Shown: positions 1-8,539 of the stretch, piece after piece
How positions within the stretch are numbered: the stretch's first letter is position 1
How the letters are laid out: each line of letters opens with the position of its first letter
DNA from: Desulfoluna limicola
Lineage (GTDB): Bacteria; Desulfobacterota; Desulfobacteria; Desulfobacterales; Desulfolunaceae
Direction: 5' to 3'
Length of the DNA: 64,000 nt
Assembly (NCBI RefSeq): GCF_021654575.1
Contig: NZ_AP024488.1
Location: 1 to 64,000, forward strand
Made by a program: the position numbers and the translations under genes
The notes under the pieces: generated by a model
What the model was told of the DNA's origin: nothing
The model's database searches: none
What the model saw: only the letters and a program-made list of their open reading frames with translations

Positions 1-1365
1 ATGGAACTGGTTTGGAATAATGTTAAGGCTGTGTTGGAGGAGAGACTCCCCGGACACAGTTTCCGAATGTGGATTGAACCTGTTAAGTTTGAGAACAGGA
101 GTGGCGATGCCTTCAGGCTTTCGTGCCCCAATGCGTTCTCAAAGAAGCGGGTTCAGGATCACTACGGTTCCATGATTCAGGATGAAATCAGAACCCTCCT
201 GGGCTCTGATATCAGCCTCTGCTTTGATGTTCGTAAAGGAACAAACGGTGCAAGCCGTGGCCCGGTGGTGAAGAAGGGGCTTAAGAAGGTAGAAACCCAA
301 CTTGTTATTCCTAATGTAGCCAATCCGGTGATGCACAGTGGGCGTATGCTTCGCCCTGACTTTACCCTGGATGATTTTGTGGTCTCCGGTAACAACGACT
401 TTGCTTACTCGGCGGCTCTTTCCCTTGCCTCGTCAACACAGAGTCACAACAGCTCCCTTTTTCTTCTGTCCGACACCGGCATGGGCAAGAGTCATCTCAC
501 CCAGGCCATCGGCCACCATATCAACCGGAAGAAACCCGGAGAGCGTGTTTACTACATCACGGCGGAAGACTTCACCAACGAAATGATCGGGTCTTTCAAA
601 AATGATACAGCGGGGCAGTTCAAGGACAAGTACCGCTCCCAGTGTGATGTGCTGCTCCTGGAAGATGTGCATTTTCTCGGCGGCAAGGAGCGCACCCAGA
701 TTGAGCTGGCCATGACCCTGGACTACCTTATGGAGTCTGGCAAGAAGATCATGTTTTCCAGCTGCTACCTGCCGAATGATATTCCCAAAATGAACGAGCA
801 GCTTGCCTCGCGCTTTACATCCGGGCTTATCTCTCCCATTGAGGATCCCAACTTCAGGACCCGTGTTCGGATTCTGAAGAAGAAGGCGGCCCAGAAGGGG
901 CACCGGCTTCCCATGGATGTGATTGAGTATCTGGCCGGAGAACTCACCGACAACATTCGCCAGCTCGAAAGTGGCCTCGTCTCTGTATCGGCCAAGTCAT
1001 CCCTCATGGGGGTCCCCCTGGACCTTGATCTGGCGGAAAGCGTGGTGAAGAACATCGCCACCAAGAAGAAGCGGGTCACCATTGATGTGATCAAGAAGCT
1101 TGTCTGTCGGGAATTCAACATCACTCCCGTCGACATTGTCTCCAAATCACGCAAAAAGACCATCGTGAAGCCCCGCCAGGTGGCCATCTACCTTTCACGA
1201 CGGTATACCGATCAGCCTCTTCAGGCCATCGGTAAGAACTTTAACCGCTATCATGCAACGGTGATGCATGCGGTGGGGACCATCGAGAAGGACATCCGTC
1301 AGGAGGTCCAGATGCGAAATCAGATAGAGTACCTTTCCAGAAAGATCGAAAACGGCGATTTTTAA
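1..1365 (+). CDS. dnaA: Chromosomal replication initiator protein DnaA (divergent)
   Basis: Binds origin DnaA boxes and opens oriC using AAA+ ATPase assembly. The 454 aa are normal for the family. Domain I is about residues 1-80, the AAA+ core about 115-330, and the DNA-binding domain IV about 360-445. Walker A reads SDTGMGKSH (157-165), where most DnaA have GGxGxGKTH. Walker B reads VLLLEDVHF (217-225). The arginine finger lies in ASRF (R271) and sensor 2 near DNIRQLE (R320). The DNA-contact signature is KPRQVAIYLSRR...FNRYHATVMHA (390-424), where the common form is FGGRDHTTVLHA. Sequence coordinates start on this ATG, as in genomes rotated to dnaA. The gene is not followed by dnaN/recF/gyrB, which is unusual. 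The identification is firm; whether it is the only dnaA is unknown. Confidence 0.95.
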   Translation: MELVWNNVKAVLEERLPGHSFRMWIEPVKFENRSGDAFRLSCPNAFSKKRVQDHYGSMIQDEIRTLLGSDISLCFDVRKGTNGASRGPVVKKGLKKVETQLVIPNVANPVMHSGRMLRPDFTLDDFVVSGNNDFAYSAALSLASSTQSHNSSLFLLSDTGMGKSHLTQAIGHHINRKKPGERVYYITAEDFTNEMIGSFKNDTAGQFKDKYRSQCDVLLLEDVHFLGGKERTQIELAMTLDYLMESGKKIMFSSCYLPNDIPKMNEQLASRFTSGLISPIEDPNFRTRVRILKKKAAQKGHRLPMDVIEYLAGELTDNIRQLESGLVSVSAKSSLMGVPLDLDLAESVVKNIATKKKRVTIDVIKKLVCREFNITPVDIVSKSRKKTIVKPRQVAIYLSRRYTDQPLQAIGKNFNRYHATVMHAVGTIEKDIRQEVQMRNQIEYLSRKIENGDF

Positions 1366-1392
1366 ATCGATCCCCTGATATGTAGACAGTAA

Positions 1393-1432
1393 GGCTTCTG
1401 AACCAACGATCGTTGCATTTTGAAGCTTTTTT
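1393..1432 (+). terminator. Candidate terminator after dnaA
   Basis: GGCTTC pairs with GAAGC around an internal self-complementary AACGATCGTT, and a run of six T follows. The stem is short, so the call is tentative. Confidence 0.4.
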
Positions 1433-1437
1433 GTTTG

Positions 1438-1446
1438 TGTGTATAA
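1438..1446 (-). other. Single DnaA-box match
   Basis: On the minus strand this reads TTATACACA, matching the relaxed DnaA box TTATNCACA, 73 bp after dnaA. A single 9-mer is expected by chance a couple of times in 64 kb, and no cluster of boxes was seen, so this alone does not place oriC here. Confidence 0.25.
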
Positions 1447-1504
1447 ACATTGATCGATAGTCGAGGGGCAGGTTTCTTGGCTCCGTATTCAGCGGGAGGA
1501 CCCC

Positions 1505-1687
1505 ATGCTCTCTTCGAGTAAGCCCGTTCGGGCCTGTGATGCGAAAAAGCAAAAGCTCCTGAAAGACATCCTTGAAAAAATGGACCAGGCTGAGGTGATA
1601 GCTCGCGGGCTTGGCATTGAAAACCACGAAATCACACGCCTGAGGGAAGAGGGGCTTCGCGAGTTGAATCTCCGAATTTCCACGTAA
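1505..1687 (+). CDS. Small hypothetical protein (60 aa)
   Basis: I do not recognise a family. The ATG is preceded by GGGAGGA four bases upstream, a convincing ribosome binding site. The product is charged, probably largely helical, and has no membrane segment or cysteine cluster (one Cys near residue 11). It lies between dnaA and the FAD oxidoreductase, on the same strand as both. The strong RBS and strand agreement favour a real gene; the short length leaves doubt. Confidence 0.5.
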   Translation: MLSSSKPVRACDAKKQKLLKDILEKMDQAEVIARGLGIENHEITRLREEGLRELNLRIST

Positions 1688-1882
1688 GTCCCGGCTCTCC
1701 GGCTTCATCATCTCTTCCTTGTTTTTCCCGTGTTTCCAGTTAAATCTCCGAAAGAAGGGTTCGCGTTCGTGCGGGCCCATGGTATGGTACTCGTTGCCCG
1801 TGGGTGTGTTTTGGCTGTCAATGCTCCGGGTGATGCGGTCCACCGGGTGTGGAGCAACCCTTTTTGTGATGATGAGGAAACT

Positions 1883-3259
1883 ATGGCCTTGAGACGAGGG
1901 GCTCTTTCAGCCCTGAAAAAAATATATGGAAAAGACCGGTTAAAAACCACCATGGAAGACCGTGTCTGTTACGCTTACGATGCGGTGAATACAAAATACA
2001 CCCCTGATGCGGTGGTGTTTCCAAAGAGCGCCGACGAGATTTCTCAGACCTTGACCCTTGCCAGCAAGCTTGGCTTTCCAGTTGTGCCCAGGGGAAGCGG
2101 CACAGGGACCACAGGCGGCTCAGTGGCTGTGGAGGGTGGGGTGGTTCTGGTGACCACCCGGATGAATCAGATTCTTGATATTGATACGGATAACTTTACG
2201 GCGGAAGTGGAGCCCGGGGTGATTACGGGCGACTTGCATCGGGCCGTTGAGGCCAACGGGCTTTTTTATCCTCCCGACCCATCCAGTTCCGGGGTCTCCA
2301 CCCTTGGGGGGAATGTGGCGGAGTGCGCCGGTGGTCCCAGGGCGGTGAAGTACGGCGTAACCCGCGACTACGTACTGGGTGTAGAGGCGGTTCTTGCCAC
2401 GGGGGAGATTATTCGGGCTGGCGTGAAAACTGCCAAGGGGGTCGTGGGGTATGACTTGACCCGTCTTCTCGTGGGGTCTGAAGGGACCTTGGGTGTCATC
2501 ACACGAATCTGGCTTAAGCTCCTCCCCCTGCCTGCGGCCACAGCCACTCTGAAAGTCTCCTTTACGAGCATGGAGGCGGCTGCCGATGCCGTGACCCGTA
2601 TTATCGCCTCTGGAACCCTTCCCCGCTGCGTGGAGTACCTGGATGAGGCCTCCATCGCCTGCGCGCAATCCATTGCAGACCTTGGCCTGCCGGAGGGGTG
2701 TCGCTCCATTCTTCTAATTGAGGTAGATGGGTCTGCCTCCGAGGTGGCTGCCTCGCTCTCAAAGGTCGTGGGGATTGTGGAAGAGTCCGGGGCCATGGCC
2801 GTGGAAGAAGCGCGAAATGCCGATGAGGCGAAACACCTCTGGACGGTGCGTAAAAAGGTGTCTCCGGCCCTTTATCTCTTTGGCCCTGACAAAATAAACG
2901 AAGATATCGTCGTGCCTCGGAGCGCGATTCCCAAGATGGTAAAAAAGATCGAGGCGTTGAAAAAAGACTATGGGCTCCCCATGGTGAGCTTCGGCCATGC
3001 AGGTGATGGGAACATTCACTTTAACGTCATGATCGATAAAAAGGATCCGGCGCAGAAGCTCCGTGCCGAGGCGGTTATTAACGAACTCTTCGATCACACC
3101 CTGGCCCTTGGGGGGACCCTCTCCGGTGAGCACGGGGTGGGGATCACCAAGCGACCCTATATCGGAAAAGAGATCGGTGAAAAAGAATTGGAGTTAATGC
3201 GAGGCATCAAAAAACTCTTTGATCCCAAGGGGATCCTCAACCCTGCCAAGATTTTTTAA
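1883..3259 (+). CDS. FAD-binding oxidoreductase, GlcD / D-lactate dehydrogenase type
   Basis: Oxidises a 2-hydroxy acid such as glycolate or D-lactate with FAD, passing electrons to a GlcF-type Fe-S partner and the quinone pool. The first in-frame start would be at 1730, but ATG 1883 has GAGG six bases upstream and gives 458 aa, the usual GlcD length. The N-terminal PCMH FAD domain carries VVPRGSGTGTTGGS and the FAD-oxidase C-terminal domain carries GEHGVGITKR and DPKGILNPAKIF. No partner gene is adjacent. A GlcF-like Fe-S subunit lies about 15 kb away (18319-19560) and could be the partner. Substrate cannot be told from sequence. Confidence 0.88.
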   Translation: MALRRGALSALKKIYGKDRLKTTMEDRVCYAYDAVNTKYTPDAVVFPKSADEISQTLTLASKLGFPVVPRGSGTGTTGGSVAVEGGVVLVTTRMNQILDIDTDNFTAEVEPGVITGDLHRAVEANGLFYPPDPSSSGVSTLGGNVAECAGGPRAVKYGVTRDYVLGVEAVLATGEIIRAGVKTAKGVVGYDLTRLLVGSEGTLGVITRIWLKLLPLPAATATLKVSFTSMEAAADAVTRIIASGTLPRCVEYLDEASIACAQSIADLGLPEGCRSILLIEVDGSASEVAASLSKVVGIVEESGAMAVEEARNADEAKHLWTVRKKVSPALYLFGPDKINEDIVVPRSAIPKMVKKIEALKKDYGLPMVSFGHAGDGNIHFNVMIDKKDPAQKLRAEAVINELFDHTLALGGTLSGEHGVGITKRPYIGKEIGEKELELMRGIKKLFDPKGILNPAKIF

Positions 3260-3548
3260 CCGGGGCTGGGTCTCTGCCTCCAGGGTTGCGAATGACTTGA
3301 CCTCTCGTCCCGTGAGGTGGAAGCCCGTCGTTGACGGGCTGCGTCCGTGGCCGAAGATGAGATTGAGTAGGAGGTTGCCCCTATCTCGGACAATGAGGTG
3401 GGGGGTGAGCAAAACAGTCCGGTAGCTATTGGCCAGGACTCCGGTGGGACGCATTGAAAAATTCCGCAGCACGTTCTTCCGCAGCTCGTTCAAGGTCAAT
3501 ATGGATTGGCAATCCAACGCCACTGAGTGAGTCGAAACGGGCCTTGCA

Positions 3549-3600
3549 GCCTGTTTGGCGGACTTTTCAAAGGGTTGGCCCCGACAGGGCCGCCGGAGCC
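3549..3600. repeat. Degenerate right half of the GCCTCCGGCGG-bounded element
   Basis: Shares the succession CCTGTTTG..., ACTTTTCAAA-type hairpin, GGCCCC, CAGGGCCGCCGGAG with the right ends at 46331 and 46484. The terminal repeat is GCCGCCGGAGCC, one mismatch from consensus. Confidence 0.6.
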
Positions 3601-3624
3601 AGATGTTTCACGAAAAAAGACAAC

Positions 3625-3670
3625 AAAACCCGGTAGGTTTCCGATAGACGGAATCCTGACCGGGTTTTTT
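3625..3670. terminator. Bidirectional Rho-independent terminator
   Basis: AAAACCCGGT pairs with ACCGGGTTTT, extended inward by AGGTTTCCG against CGGAATCCT. A T run follows on the plus strand, and the complementary strand also has a T-rich tail. It lies between the convergent FAD oxidoreductase and the small Cys protein and can serve both. Confidence 0.8.
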
Positions 3671-3696
3671 GTTTTGTGGTTGCCCGTTGCGTTGGC

Positions 3697-3894
3697 TTAC
3701 TGAAGCCGTGCGGGCATGAAATCGCTGCTCATGAGGTCTTCGATGAGCTCTAATCGGGCATTCTGGTCCCGTTCGATGATGCATTTGAGGCACAGGGCGC
3801 AGTGTTTGGCGCAGACTTTGTCAGCCATGTCGAAGTTGCCGAAACAGTCGAGGTACTCCTCGGATTTCTGGACGAAGACAGTATCGTTGAACAT
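3697..3894 (-). CDS. Small cysteine-rich protein (65 aa)
   Basis: Hypothetical. ATG 3894 has AGGGG six bases upstream, a better start than the longer reading from 3942. The sequence has C17 and then C28-x3-C32-x2-C35-x2-C38, a spacing suggestive of a metal or zinc-knuckle site, followed by an acidic helical tail. There is no signal peptide, so it is probably cytoplasmic. It sits 44 bp downstream of the inositol-phosphatase-like gene on the same strand and may be co-transcribed with it. I do not recognise a named family. Confidence 0.65.
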   Translation of the reverse strand: MFNDTVFVQKSEEYLDCFGNFDMADKVCAKHCALCLKCIIERDQNARLELIEDLMSSDFMPARLQ

Positions 3895-3938
3895 AGATCC
3901 CCTTATTGTGTGATGGCGCTGCAGGGTTTGCAGGCCGG

Positions 3939-4727
3939 TCATTTCATCAACAGTGTAATCATTTCCTGGTGAATGCCACCATTGGTGGCAAGCATTTGAG
4001 CGTCTCCAGGTGTAAAGGCTCTCCCTTTGAAGTCGGTGACGCGGGCTCCGGCTTCTTCGGCGATGAGGACGCCGGCGGCTGTATCCCAGGCCTTGAGGTT
4101 CTCTTCCCAGAAGCCGTCAAAACGTCCACAGGCCAGATAGCAGAGATCCAGGGCTGCGGAGCCGAGGCGGCGAACCCCCTGGGCTGCGTCAATGCAGGCT
4201 TCAAATCGTGAAAGGAGGCCGGGCAGGATTTCACGGACATTGTAGGGAAATCCGGTGACCAGCAGGCTCTCTTCCACTGAAGGGACGTCACTTACCGAGA
4301 TGGATCGCCCGGAAAGGGTGGCGCCTTCTCCTTTGGTCGCCATGAAGAGTTCTTCTGTAATGGGGTTGAAGACCGCCCCGAATCGGGTCTCTCCATGGGC
4401 CTGAAACGCGATGGAGATGGCAAACAGGGGAAGGCCGTGGGCGAAGTTCGTGGTGCCATCCAAGGGGTCGATGACCCATCGGTACGGGCTCTGTCGGTCC
4501 GTTTCACCACTCTCTTCAGCCAGTATCGCATGGTCGGGAAATTGGCGGGTGAGGGTCTCGATGATCCGTTTCTCCGAGGCCGTGTCCGCTTCTGTGACCA
4601 GGTCGATGCGTCCTTTTCGGTCCACCCTGAAAGAGCTGCCGTACATATCGGAAAGAATCTTTCCGCCTTTAAAAAGGGCAGAAAGGGCCGTATTTTTAAC
4701 CGTTTCCATATCCATTGCTACACACAT
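3939..4727 (-). CDS. suhB: Inositol monophosphatase family protein (SuhB-like)
   Basis: Mg-dependent phosphatase of the IMPase/SuhB fold, acting on myo-inositol-1-phosphate or related sugar phosphates; SuhB proteins also join rRNA antitermination complexes in some bacteria. The 262 aa length is typical. Visible motifs are the metal-binding LAEESGE and WVIDPLDGTTNFAHG near residues 70-100, and the C-terminal AWDTAAGVLIAEEAGA. The chosen ATG has AAAGGA just upstream; internal Met codons at residues 5 and 7 are alternatives. It follows hflX on the same strand after 75 bp. Family assignment is firm, exact substrate is not. Confidence 0.9.
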   Translation of the reverse strand: MCVAMDMETVKNTALSALFKGGKILSDMYGSSFRVDRKGRIDLVTEADTASEKRIIETLTRQFPDHAILAEESGETDRQSPYRWVIDPLDGTTNFAHGLPLFAISIAFQAHGETRFGAVFNPITEELFMATKGEGATLSGRSISVSDVPSVEESLLVTGFPYNVREILPGLLSRFEACIDAAQGVRRLGSAALDLCYLACGRFDGFWEENLKAWDTAAGVLIAEEAGARVTDFKGRAFTPGDAQMLATNGGIHQEMITLLMK

Positions 4728-4802
4728 GTATCCTTTTTGTTCCTGAGAGTCAATATCTATGATGGAACAGGGGGCGTGACGGCATATCTTGTGGTTTTCG
4801 AG

Positions 4803-6482
4803 CTATTCCTGGCTGTCAGTCTCGTCCACTGGCTCATCGCCCGGCAGGTTGTCGGTGATGAGGGTTTCAATCTGGTCTTCGATGCTGTGGAGCAGGGGGG
4901 CCATGGTGGCCCGGTTCAGGGCTGAAATAAAAAGTCCCCCATGCTCCCTGGAAAGAGTCTCACGTCTGTCATCGTCAATACAGTCCGTTTTATTAAAGAC
5001 TTTCAGCACCGGAATGGCGTCAAGCTTCAGGTCCGAGAGGATTTTTTCCACGGAATCGATTTGTTTTTCGCACTGCGGGTTTGCGGCGTCAATGATGTGG
5101 AGAAGAAGGTCGGCTGACTCCAGCTCTTCCAAGGTGGCACGAAAGGAGACCATCAGCTCCTTGGGCAGATCTCTGATAAATCCAACGGTATCGGTGATGA
5201 TCACTTCGATGTCCTTGGGGAATCGAAGGCGTCGGCTCGAGGGATCCAGGGTGGCGAAGAGGCGGTCTTCTGCAAGAACCTGGCTCTGGGTGAGGGTGTT
5301 CAGCAGGGTGGATTTCCCCGCGTTTGTGTAGCCGACGATGGAAACCACGGGCACGCCTTTGCGGTTCCGTCTGGCCCGTTGCTGACCCCGCTGCTTTTTG
5401 ACGTTGTCGATGAGTTTGGTGAGGGCGGTGATGCGGTCCCTGACCCGTCTTCGGTTGAGCTCAAGTTTGGTTTCACCGGGGCCTCGTCCGCCGATTCCAC
5501 CGGTGAGGCGGCTCATGGCGGTGTTCAGGGTGATAAGGCGCGGGAGCATGTACTTGAGCTGAGCCAGTTCTACCTGGAGCTTGCCTTCACGGGTCTGGGC
5601 GCGCCGGGCAAAGATGTCCAGGATCATCTGGGTTCTATCAATGACTTTTATCTCCACCTGATCGGTGATGGACCGGATCTGGGCGGGGGAGAGCTCCTGG
5701 TCAAAGATAAGGATGGAGGCCCCTTTCTGCATGGCGGCGATGGTGATCTCGTTGAGTTTTCCGCTTCCGAGAAGGTGCTTGGCATCGCTCTTCTTGCGAA
5801 TTTGAAGGACCGTCTCCATGATGTCGATGTTGCAGGATTCAGCCAACTCTTCGAGCTCTTTGAGGGAGGCCATGGCCTCTTTTCTGGGACGCGTGGTGAC
5901 ACTCACCAGGATGGCCCTCTCTTCAGCGTCTCCTGCGGAGAGGACCCGCTCTTTTCGAGCCAGTTCGTCTTCGACCCCCTGTACAATGGCATCGAGGTCG
6001 TCACGCAGGTGGCCAGGGGCCATGGGGGGCAGCTCCTGGGTGGGGCTGCCGGTCGCATCGCTGGTGACATGGGCGGTGTGGACCCTGTGAACCGAACCAT
6101 TGAGGGTGAGGGTGATGGCAGCCATGAGGTCAAAGCGCAGCAGGGCAAGGTCTGTGTGGTCGTCCCGGGTAAGGCCCTCTTCGGGTTTGAGATGGGTGTG
6201 GACATACCTCAGACCCAGCAGTCTGCCGGGAAGGGGGCTGTACCCTTTGAGCTCCGGAATGTAGATCTGGTCCGGGGTGCCCACAATGACGAACTCAACC
6301 TTGCCGGAGCGGTTGGCGAGACAGGCCACCTGTCGCCTGATTTCGTGGCTGATGGCAGCCAATTCGTGGGCCAGTTCGGCGGTAACGGCGTACCCCTGGG
6401 GGAGGCGCCGTCGATAGATGGATTCAAGGCGCTTTTTCTGGTTGGCTTTCAGGCCTTCGATGTGGCCGTGTACTTTTTTCAT
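4803..6482 (-). CDS. hflX: GTPase HflX, long form with N-terminal extension
   Basis: Ribosome-associated GTPase that splits stalled 70S ribosomes under stress. At 559 aa it is much longer than short HflX (about 420 aa), with about 185 extra N-terminal residues. The HflX core starts near ERAILVSV (188). It holds GGRGPGE (331-337), G1 GYTNAGKST (384-392), G3 DTVG (431-434) and G4 NKTD (497-500). The extension contains H95-T-H97 followed by seven residues and T105-x2-D108, plus E63. This is close to the JAMM/MPN+ metallopeptidase pattern E...HxHx7SxxD. The start ATG overlaps the dnaB stop as ATGA, so the two are translationally coupled. Confidence 0.95.
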   Translation of the reverse strand: MKKVHGHIEGLKANQKKRLESIYRRRLPQGYAVTAELAHELAAISHEIRRQVACLANRSGKVEFVIVGTPDQIYIPELKGYSPLPGRLLGLRYVHTHLKPEEGLTRDDHTDLALLRFDLMAAITLTLNGSVHRVHTAHVTSDATGSPTQELPPMAPGHLRDDLDAIVQGVEDELARKERVLSAGDAEERAILVSVTTRPRKEAMASLKELEELAESCNIDIMETVLQIRKKSDAKHLLGSGKLNEITIAAMQKGASILIFDQELSPAQIRSITDQVEIKVIDRTQMILDIFARRAQTREGKLQVELAQLKYMLPRLITLNTAMSRLTGGIGGRGPGETKLELNRRRVRDRITALTKLIDNVKKQRGQQRARRNRKGVPVVSIVGYTNAGKSTLLNTLTQSQVLAEDRLFATLDPSSRRLRFPKDIEVIITDTVGFIRDLPKELMVSFRATLEELESADLLLHIIDAANPQCEKQIDSVEKILSDLKLDAIPVLKVFNKTDCIDDDRRETLSREHGGLFISALNRATMAPLLHSIEDQIETLITDNLPGDEPVDETDSQE

Positions 6483-7918
6483 TCGCTGTCCGGGAGGGCG
6501 TAATCGCCGATGGCGGCGTTTTCAAATCGGGTGTATTTACCGATAAAGGTAAGGTGAGCCGTGCCGGTGGCACCGTTTCGGTTTTTGGCAACGATGATTT
6601 CGGCTTTGCCTTTGTTGGGGTTGTTCTCGTCCTTGTTGTAGACCTCGTCACGATAGATGAACGCGATGATGTCGGCGTCCTGTTCCAGGGAGCCGGATTC
6701 ACGCAAATCCGAAGGGAGGGGGCGTTTGTCCGCCCGTTGCTCCAGCATTCGGTTGAGCTGTGAGAGGGCGATCACAGGGACATTCATCTCTTTGGCAAGC
6801 CCTTTGAGGGATCGCGAGATCTCGGAAATTTCAAGGTGACGCTCAGTGTTGGCGCCGGACCCTCTCATGAGTTGCAGGTAGTCTACAATGACAAGCCCCA
6901 GTTCTTTGTCGGACTTGAGGCGGCGTAGTTTGGCGCGAATTTCCATGACGCTGACGTTGGGCGTGTCGTCTATGTATATCGGGGCCTGGCTGATGACGCT
7001 GGCGGCTTCGGTGACCCTCTCCCAGTCATAATTATCGATGGTGCCGCTTTTAAGTTTTGAGCCATTGATTCTGGCTTCGGCTGTCAGCAATCGTTCGGAA
7101 AGTTGTTCAGAAGCCATCTCCAAGGAGAAAATTGCCACCAGCTTGTCTTCCAGGACGGCGGCATTCCTGGCGACGTTGAGGGCAAAGGCCGTTTTGCCCA
7201 TACTCGGTCGTGCTGCCAGGATGATAAGATCTGATTTCTGCAGGCCGAAGGTTAGTTTGTCGACCTGGTTGTAACCCGTGGTGATGCCCGTGAATTCGTT
7301 GTCACTCCCCTGGCGCTCTTCTAAGATTGTGATGTTGCGATCGATCAGGTCACTGATACGCGAGAAGGAGGGCTTGATTTTTGAATTGGAGATCTCGTAG
7401 ATGGAGCTTTCGGCGGTATCAATGATCGACTCCATCGCTCCCTGCTCCTCCATGCAGTTGTTGATGATTTTAGAACAGGCTTCGATCATGCGGCGCAAAG
7501 AGGCTTTGTCGCGTATGATTTCGGCATGTTTTACCGCATTGACGGAGATGGGGACTCGGTCCACCATGTGGGAGAGATAGGCGGCACCGCCAACCTTCTC
7601 AAGTTGCCCTTTCTCTTTGAGGCGGTTGGCGAGGGTGACGATATCAACCGGCTCGGACTGCGCAAACAGATCGGTTATGCTTTCAAAGATCTTCTCATGG
7701 GCGGGCTTGTAGAAATCCTTTGCGGTGATGATTTCTATGACGTCCATCAGGGTGTCGTTGTCGATGAGGATGGAGCTCAGGATGGACTCCTCCGCATCCA
7801 TGGCATGGGGAGGGAGCTTGCCTGCGTGCATGCTCTCTCCCTCGGAACCGTAGGGCTGATCCTGGTGGTATTGGGACTGCTTTTTCTTTGGTCGGGGTGG
7901 CCCGATGTTGGTTAACAT
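6479..7918 (-). CDS. dnaB: Replicative DNA helicase DnaB
   Basis: Hexameric 5'-3' helicase of the replisome. I chose ATG 7918 (MLTNIGPP), giving about 480 aa, because the N-terminal DnaB domain (DAEESILSSILID) follows directly. AGAGAG lies about 10 bases upstream, and the longer reading to 8026 adds unrelated sequence. The RecA-like domain carries Walker A ARPSMGKTAFALN, Walker B VIVDYLQLM and ALSQLNR. No intein is present. The start is preceded by a candidate promoter at 8087-8115, and the stop overlaps hflX. Confidence 0.96.
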   Translation of the reverse strand: MLTNIGPPRPKKKQSQYHQDQPYGSEGESMHAGKLPPHAMDAEESILSSILIDNDTLMDVIEIITAKDFYKPAHEKIFESITDLFAQSEPVDIVTLANRLKEKGQLEKVGGAAYLSHMVDRVPISVNAVKHAEIIRDKASLRRMIEACSKIINNCMEEQGAMESIIDTAESSIYEISNSKIKPSFSRISDLIDRNITILEERQGSDNEFTGITTGYNQVDKLTFGLQKSDLIILAARPSMGKTAFALNVARNAAVLEDKLVAIFSLEMASEQLSERLLTAEARINGSKLKSGTIDNYDWERVTEAASVISQAPIYIDDTPNVSVMEIRAKLRRLKSDKELGLVIVDYLQLMRGSGANTERHLEISEISRSLKGLAKEMNVPVIALSQLNRMLEQRADKRPLPSDLRESGSLEQDADIIAFIYRDEVYNKDENNPNKGKAEIIVAKNRNGATGTAHLTFIGKYTRFENAAIGDYALPDSE

Positions 7919-8086
7919 GATGGTATTGCTCTCTTCTGTCGTTTTTCGTTTGTTGGCTGTCAAAAGGATGCGGAAAGGGACGTGTGCCATGAAAGTTTGC
8001 GCCGTGTGAGCAGTGGGCGGCAGCACCTGGGGTTGTCAGTGTCGGCCGTCCAGGTCAGCACATGTTTCCGTATCCCGGATATATTG

Positions 8087-8115
8087 TTTTATGAGCTATC
8101 TTTCTCTTATGTCAA
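8087..8115 (-). promoter_or_regulatory. Candidate sigma70 promoter for dnaB-hflX
   Basis: On the minus strand TTGACA (8115-8110), a 17 bp spacer, then ATAAAA (8092-8087). It would give a leader of roughly 160 nt before dnaB. The -35 is perfect and the -10 is weaker. Confidence 0.5.
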
Positions 8116-8473
8116 GTGCCGCTGTTCAGCTTGGCCAGTGGTGACCAGGTGGATGCACCTCGGAATCTTGTTGTGAATGCATTTCAAGTGCAGTGTTTTA
8201 ACGTCTGTCAGGGTATTCGCACGAGGGGGCAGGCTTGGTAAACGCCGTCGCAGGAGATACCGTTTTCTCGGTTTATGTCGCTGCACTGCCAGCTTTGCCT
8301 TGTGTGGGTGGCCAAACAGCGGAGTAAGGCACTCATTCATCCCATGAAAATCTGGTTCGCCATCTCTTTGTAAGCGTGTGGGGCCCGGCAGGGGAGATCG
8401 GCGGCAATTTTCAGCTGAACAGTCAACATATGGGTGGGAGATCACGTAGCGGCAGCCCTTACGCGGCCAAACG

Positions 8474-8507
8474 AAAAAGGGGGGCAACCGAATTACGGTT
8501 GCCCCCC
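8474..8507 (-). terminator. Rho-independent terminator of the rpsF-rpsR-rplI operon
   Basis: A perfect 12 bp stem, GGGGGGCAACCG and its complement, with a 5 nt loop, followed on the minus strand by five T. It starts about 30 bp after the rplI stop. Confidence 0.92.
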
Positions 8508-8539
8508 TCTGGCATTTCAGTCTTGGATTAAGAGGGGTC

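Larger units (their letters stand above)
3260..3696. other. Intergenic stretch with repeat remnants and a terminator
   Basis: The gap between convergent genes holds a degenerate copy of the palindromic repeat family. It includes the AGCCCGTC-gtt-GACGGGCT hairpin at about 3322-3341 and a right half at 3549-3600. A shared terminator at 3625-3670 follows. No coding sequence is convincing. Confidence 0.6.
7919..8539 (-). other. Intergenic stretch between rplI and dnaB
   Basis: Holds the rplI terminator (8474-8507) and a sigma70-like dnaB promoter (8087-8115). In between, about 8116-8473, I see no gene, repeat of the palindromic family or RNA gene. Confidence 0.6.

Noticed and set aside
1366..1504. 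oriC immediately after dnaA
   Set aside because: Only one relaxed DnaA box and no AT-rich unwinding element or box cluster was seen.
8107..8487. 126 aa minus-strand ORF between rplI and dnaB
   Set aside because: It runs through the terminator hairpin and has no family similarity.
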